Assembly: GCA_026706845.1 (NCBI GenBank)
Contig: JAPOXY010000253.1
Span: 1-39,783, forward strand
Length of the DNA stretch: 39,783 bases
Source of the DNA: Gemmatimonadota bacterium
GTDB taxonomy: Bacteria > Latescibacterota > UBA2968
Direction: 5' to 3'
Shown: piece by piece, positions 36,184 to 39,783 of the stretch
Layout: each line of letters starts with the position of its first letter
How positions within the stretch are numbered: the first letter of the stretch is position 1
The notes under the pieces: model-generated
What the model was told of the DNA's origin: nothing
Database searches by the model: none
What the model saw: only the letters and a program-made list of their open reading frames with translations
Translations under genes and position numbers: made by a program

Positions 36184-38130
36184 TCAGTTTTTAGCTGGAA
36201 TAGGCCCATTGGTCAATAACGCCTTCACAGCAGTTTCAACGCGGTCTCCGCGTAGATCCGGTGCGTTGATGACACCATTTTGGTTTACCAGAAATGCCGA
36301 TGGGATGCCCCATACGCCGTAGGATTTTGAAATTGCTCGCGCCTTTTCTTTGTCAAATACCTGTACATAGCTCAGCTTTTCTTTTTCCACAAAATCTCGC
36401 AGTGCCTTCTCTTCGCGATCCAAACTCACGCCCACGACTTCCAGGCCCTGATCGCGATATGTTTCAGCAATTCTTTTAATTGTCGGAATTTCATCGATGC
36501 AGGGACCACACCACGTTGCCCAAAAGTCGATCAACACGGCTTTTTTGCCCCGGTAATCCGCGAGCCGGAATGTTGATCCATCCAACCGTTTGGCCTCAAA
36601 TTCGGGTGCCATATCTCCCAGGCTCAAAGTCTTGCGTTCCTCCATTTCTAATTCCGCCATATAACTCAATTCTTTTTTATTTGTTAGATCAATCGTATCG
36701 ACTTTGCTCCAGCGTTTTCCACCAGCACCGGGACGGTCCATTTTGTGAAACCCGATGGCAATCCGCGCAGAAGGCAGACCGCGCAATCCAAACCGTCCCT
36801 CTTTGTCTGTTTCAGTACCGCCTAATGAGGCAATATTTTCAGGATCATCCGCTAAAATATGGGTGCTTACATAGACATCTGAAACAGGCTGTCCGTTGTA
36901 AGTTGCAAAACCGGTAATTCGCGCATCACCCAGGGGTTCAAAGTTTAGTGTCACATCGTGGTCTTCGATTACTACTGTCCGAGATTGACCAGAGTGATGT
37001 ATTGTTATCATGTGACCATCTATTTCCACTTCTTCGGGCTTGGGCCCGCTCATGAGAATGCCATATTCCCCCGGCTCCAGATAGTCCAAACGATATGCCC
37101 CATTAGCATCTGTATAGTCTGTTTTCGGAAAAATACGACCGCTTGATCTTTTAGCTGAAAAGGCCATGATTTTTAACCCTTCTATAGAACCGTCATTCAG
37201 GGATACCACACCTGAAACAGAGTACACATCGCTCTGGATGTCAAAGTTCCGCGTTATATCGCGGTTTTCGACTATCAGCGTCTGAGATTGAACAGGATAA
37301 TATATTGTCTTCGCGCGTCCGTCTATTTCCCTTTCTTTGAGTAAACTCACTAAAATGCGATATTCCCCCGGCGCCAGGTCGTCTAAGCGATATACACCAT
37401 TGGCATCTGTATGGTCTGTTTTTGGATAAGTAATATCATTTGATCTTTCAACTGGAAAAGCCCTGATTTCCAGCCCTTCTACAGAGTCTTCTTTGAGGGA
37501 TACCACGCCTGAAACAGAATACACACGGAAACGCTTCACCGGGATATCTATATCCATCACTGCTTGACCTTCGTCGTCAATTTTGAGCTTTATTGTATCG
37601 GTAGATACAATTTGCTGATTCATAATTCCGATATCTGGATGGGTTACCCAGATATGACCTTTATCTACATCTATATTTTCTAAAGTAAATAAACCCGATG
37701 TATCGGTATAGGTATTGCGGTGAAAGGGGAGGGGAGGTGGTGCTGTATATTTAGCACGAGGCATCGGGGGGCGGCCAAAGGCAACGCGTGCCCTTGCAAC
37801 GGGTTGGCCGGATTCATCGACAACGCGACCGCGCAGGGTTATCCCCTTTTTCAAAGCTATATCTATCTGGCCTTCGACTGCGTTTTCAACTGTTAGCGCG
37901 GTTTGTGCATATCCTTTTGCAGCGACTTCAAAAGTAGCCTGTGGCCCCGCGACCTGCCAGCCTTCAAATTTCCCAATCTTCGGCAAATTTTGATCCGACA
38001 CCTTGTTCTCCCAAACCTGTTTTGTTATCCCATATCCGCCATATCTTTCCATTGAAGTTTGCGATAACCGGACGACCATTATATACCCCGGCAAACCACA
38101 GGGAGCCGTTGTGCGCCTGCATAAAGGCAC
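36184..38130 (-). CDS. TlpA/redoxin-domain protein with carboxypeptidase-regulatory-like repeats (possibly the 3' part of the M56 gene)
   Basis: The open frame holds up to 648 codons. The C-terminus (about residues 506-640) is a thioredoxin-fold AhpC/TSA or TlpA-type domain with FWATWCGPC (Cys541, Cys544) and the cis-Pro loop WGIPSAF. Before it lie carboxypeptidase-regulatory-like beta sandwiches: ITLRGRVVDESGQPVARARV (98-117), a pair of near-identical 99-residue units starting at 203 and 302 (VYSVSGVVSL), and another near 402. These domains are expected outside the cytoplasm, yet no signal peptide can be found. Candidate ATG codons at 38130, 38079 and 38052 lack ribosome binding sites and lie within the M56 coding sequence, so the first 55 residues of this frame are probably not real. 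The likely product is an extension of the M56 protein. I give the full open frame because the true start is unclear. Confidence 0.75.
   Translation of the reverse strand: MPLCRRTTAPCGLPGYIMVVRLSQTSMERYGGYGITKQVWENKVSDQNLPKIGKFEGWQVAGPQATFEVAAKGYAQTALTVENAVEGQIDIALKKGITLRGRVVDESGQPVARARVAFGRPPMPRAKYTAPPPLPFHRNTYTDTSGLFTLENIDVDKGHIWVTHPDIGIMNQQIVSTDTIKLKIDDEGQAVMDIDIPVKRFRVYSVSGVVSLKEDSVEGLEIRAFPVERSNDITYPKTDHTDANGVYRLDDLAPGEYRILVSLLKEREIDGRAKTIYYPVQSQTLIVENRDITRNFDIQSDVYSVSGVVSLNDGSIEGLKIMAFSAKRSSGRIFPKTDYTDANGAYRLDYLEPGEYGILMSGPKPEEVEIDGHMITIHHSGQSRTVVIEDHDVTLNFEPLGDARITGFATYNGQPVSDVYVSTHILADDPENIASLGGTETDKEGRFGLRGLPSARIAIGFHKMDRPGAGGKRWSKVDTIDLTNKKELSYMAELEMEERKTLSLGDMAPEFEAKRLDGSTFRLADYRGKKAVLIDFWATWCGPCIDEIPTIKRIAETYRDQGLEVVGVSLDREEKALRDFVEKEKLSYVQVFDKEKARAISKSYGVWGIPSAFLVNQNGVINAPDLRGDRVETAVKALLTNGPIPAKN
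36931..37524 (-). repeat. tandem duplication of a 297-bp domain-coding unit
   Basis: Two adjacent 99-codon units (37228-37524 and 36931-37227) encode nearly the same beta-sandwich domain: both begin VYSVSGVVSL and share KTDxTDANGxYRLD and EPGEY or APGEY. The DNA is also alike (for example GGGATACCAC followed by CCTGAAACAGA, minus-strand complement, at both). This is an intragenic duplication. Confidence 0.85.
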
Positions 38131-39484
38131 TGATGCTCACTAATGAACCACCCTCTGGAAATGTGAACTTTTGCCACGTACCTCCATCTTGCAAATAAAG
38201 TCCATCGCTGCCGTGCCACCATCTGCGCCCATCGCGCATTTTTAGTGGAAGCGCATAATGTGACACTTTGCTGGTATCGGTTACAGCAACACCACCTTCA
38301 AACACCACCTTTGGAGCATTGTGATCGACCTTTGAAGTGGTCAAGCTGCCGATGACTATCGCTCCACCGATAAATACTACTGCTATTACAAGTGCCGATA
38401 CGCGACCAACGCGCGGCGTCACATGACCACCCAAAGTGATAATGCGATTGACTCGATCCATGACCTGAGCCTTGCGTGCCATGTCCATGCCCAGAGCCAT
38501 CGCAGGACGAGGTTGTAGTTGGGTCGCCACAGTGAGAAGCGTATCCGCATAGCTTGCAGAATTGCCGGTTGTAGTTACAGTCCAATCATCGCAGGCTTGT
38601 TCTTGAACTTCAAAAAGCAGATACCTGACGCGGTGGAATAGGGGATTGAACCAGTAAAACGCCATGCCCACCATTGCCAGCAGACGATACAAGCAATCCC
38701 ATCGCTTTACGTGAATGAGTTCGTGAATCAAAATCGATTCCAACTGATCTCGCGCTTCGACCATAGGCGTGGGTAATACGACTACTGGATTCAAGAGTCC
38801 AATCTGGGTTGGGCTACCGATTTGGTCACTGACGGCGAGTGCGACAGATCGCCGAATACCCAGTTGTTTTTTAAAGACCTGCAAATCATTTTGAAGCTGT
38901 TTGTCATCACAGGGTAATAGAGATCGACGAAACGTACAAACCAATATCAGACAATAGGTTATACGAGTCAATAAGACCAATACACCAATAGCATAGACCG
39001 CCATTACACCATATAAAGCATGTGCTGAAGTGATTTTGTTCAGTATATAGGTCGTCCAATTGACCGATTCTGTCTCAGCATTTTTGGCGAAAACAATCTG
39101 GGCAGGCGGGGGAGATATGAAGTCTTGAGACAATTCAACATCGTAGGACAAAGCCTTGTCAGATACCTTTTGTTGCTTCAACACAGGAGAGGGTTTTGCC
39201 AGAGGCGTCTCAGGGACAACTACAGGTTGGGGAGACGGAAGAGCCGGTTCCGAAGGTGGCGACGGCGCATCAAATTGAAATCGCAGTGAAGGCATACACA
39301 AAGACGCGATGGGAATGACCAGCACGCCAATAAGACACCAGTTCAAAAGCAAGCTGCGCTTTGCTGCCTGTCGCGTGCCCAGAAGCCACACGACAAATAG
39401 CACAAGCCCCATAAAGAGGGTGGTCTTGACAGTTGCATCAAGGAGAAAGATGGCAATGGGTTCCAGTACAGGTATGCCGATCAT
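37964..39484 (-). CDS. BlaR1-type M56 metallopeptidase with propeller-like C-terminus
   Basis: 506 residues. Membrane segments lie at about 14-36, 46-63, 155-183 and 363-383. The zinc protease motif HELIH is at 254-258, and the third ligand Glu295 is in EQACDD after YWFNP. This is the M56 layout of BlaR1/MecR1, membrane sensors that cleave a BlaI-type repressor. A proline-rich external loop (72-130) follows the second span. The C-terminal part (about 417-505) has DGRRWWHGSDGLYL and HNGSLWFAGVYNG, like Reg_prop propeller repeats, in place of a penicillin-binding domain. The stop TGA interrupts a propeller-like segment (VGSKFAEDWEI), and the coding sense continues in the +1 frame as carboxypeptidase-regulatory and thioredoxin domains. 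The start ATG overlaps the stop of the truncated repressor (ATGA). Confidence 0.85.
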   Translation of the reverse strand: MIGIPVLEPIAIFLLDATVKTTLFMGLVLFVVWLLGTRQAAKRSLLLNWCLIGVLVIPIASLCMPSLRFQFDAPSPPSEPALPSPQPVVVPETPLAKPSPVLKQQKVSDKALSYDVELSQDFISPPPAQIVFAKNAETESVNWTTYILNKITSAHALYGVMAVYAIGVLVLLTRITYCLILVCTFRRSLLPCDDKQLQNDLQVFKKQLGIRRSVALAVSDQIGSPTQIGLLNPVVVLPTPMVEARDQLESILIHELIHVKRWDCLYRLLAMVGMAFYWFNPLFHRVRYLLFEVQEQACDDWTVTTTGNSASYADTLLTVATQLQPRPAMALGMDMARKAQVMDRVNRIITLGGHVTPRVGRVSALVIAVVFIGGAIVIGSLTTSKVDHNAPKVVFEGGVAVTDTSKVSHYALPLKMRDGRRWWHGSDGLYLQDGGTWQKFTFPEGGSLVSISAFMQAHNGSLWFAGVYNGRPVIANFNGKIWRIWDNKTGLGEQGVGSKFAEDWEI

Positions 39485-39597
39485 GATGTGTCTCCTTTGC
39501 GTTGCTTGAGTTTTTCACGCAATCGCGCCACGTCGTCTAAATCTATCTCTTCGTCTTCAACCAGTCGCGCCAGCACGAGATGGGTCGAACCGCCCAT
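39481..39597 (-). pseudogene. C-terminal fragment of a BlaI/MecI-family repressor
   Basis: The 38 codons MGGSTHLVLARLVEDEEIDL and DDVARLREKLKQRKGDTS match the dimerisation tail of BlaI-type repressors (typically F-G-G-S...L-V-x-x-L...L-R-x-L). The winged-helix DNA-binding part (about 80 residues) is absent. A TAG lies in frame four codons upstream, and no ribosome binding site precedes the ATG. The stop overlaps the M56 start by 4 bases, the normal blaI-blaR coupling, so this is the true remnant of the partner gene. The break is next to the end of the GWxTD-like gene. Confidence 0.7.
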
Positions 39598-39601
39598 ATT
39601 T

Positions 39602-39643
39602 TTATTCTATGATACGAAAATAGGCGTATTTTCTATCCGTCTG
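39602..39643 (-). repeat. 42-bp imperfect direct repeat, copy 2
   Basis: It matches 36141-36182 at 37 of 42 bases in the same orientation, and it forms the last 13 codons plus stop of the partial GWxTD-like gene. The interval between the copies is about 3.4 kb. Confidence 0.85.
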
Positions 39644-39783
39644 ATCTGTCTGCTTGTCCTTTGCCAATACCGTCAATTGATAAATCCCTTCGGGCATCTG
39701 ATTCACATCGATCTGTAAGTAGGTGAAGTCATCTTCTCGATTCCCTTCGTAATTCGCTGTCACTGTGCGCGTCAAATCACCAT
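39602..39783 (-). CDS. C-terminus of a secreted GWxTD-like protein (partial)
   Basis: The frame runs off the window at its 5' end. The 59 visible residues include DDFTYLQIDVNQMPEGIYQL, TVLAKDKQTDQTDRKYAYFR and the end IIE. The pattern YLQIDVxxMPxGxYxLxVxxxD followed by Tyr-Phe-Arg-Ile resembles the C-terminal beta domain of GWxTD proteins found in FCB-group bacteria. The diagnostic GWxTD motif itself would lie outside the window, so the assignment is tentative. Its stop is 4 bases before the first codon of the repressor fragment. Confidence 0.5.
   Translation of the reverse strand, partial: GDLTRTVTANYEGNREDDFTYLQIDVNQMPEGIYQLTVLAKDKQTDQTDRKYAYFRIIE

Noticed and set aside
36931-37524. The repeated units as a CRISPR-like or non-coding array
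   Set aside because: There are only two long units in frame, without spacers; they encode duplicated protein domains.
37960-37985. A -1 slippery heptamer at the M56/thioredoxin junction
   Set aside because: The change of frame is +1, and no X-XXY-YYZ heptamer is in the M56 frame near the stop.
36141-39643. The 42-bp repeats as ends of an insertion sequence or attachment sites of an integrating element
   Set aside because: No transposase or integrase lies between them, and the differences between copies are mostly synonymous, which fits coding paralogues better than target duplication.

Overview
The window is about 49% GC bacterial chromosome. Its core (about 3.2 to 31.9 kb) is one uninterrupted, co-directional run of 40 translation, transcription and secretion genes. 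A tRNA array (Tyr-Gly-Thr-Trp) leads into secE-nusG, rplKAJL, rpoBC, rpsL-rpsG-fusA-tuf, the S10 block, the spc block and the alpha block ending in rplQ. This joins regions that are separate operons in E. coli. Every intergenic gap in the run is under about 90 bases, many genes overlap or touch, and five to six genes each use TTG or GTG starts. adk, map and infA are missing from their usual place between secY and rpmJ. tuf and rpmG are missing from their usual place between tRNA-Thr and tRNA-Trp.

Left flank (1-2.5 kb): the C-terminal part of a PLP-dependent trans-sulfuration enzyme, a DUF4013-like membrane protein, a two-way terminator, and a convergent TIM-barrel sugar phosphate isomerase/epimerase. 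The isomerase promoter lies back to back with the tRNA-Tyr promoter.

Right flank (32-36.1 kb): greA on the minus strand behind a hairpin leader, then a compact Leloir galactose operon. In that operon UDP-glucose 4-epimerase and galactose-1-phosphate uridylyltransferase are one 722-residue polypeptide, followed after 4 bases by galK. Together these enzymes convert galactose through galactose-1-phosphate to UDP-galactose and glucose-1-phosphate.

Right end (36.1-39.8 kb, minus strand): a rearranged envelope-sensing locus. It holds the tail of a GWxTD-like protein, a BlaI-family repressor reduced to its C-terminal 38 codons, a BlaR1-type M56 metallopeptidase with a propeller-like C-terminus, and a thioredoxin-fold (WCGPC) protein with carboxypeptidase-regulatory-like repeats. 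The last two occupy overlapping frames and may be one protein split at a UGA. A 42-bp imperfect direct repeat encoding the tail of the GWxTD-like protein brackets this cassette.

The GWxTD-like protein, M56-TlpA-type domain combinations, sugar isomerase and moderate GC suggest a Gram-negative of the FCB superphylum or an allied candidate phylum such as Latescibacterota. This is inference; no 16S gene is present. The ribosomal core is ordinary in content. The parts that deserve attention are the GalE-GalT fusion and the M56/TlpA cassette.
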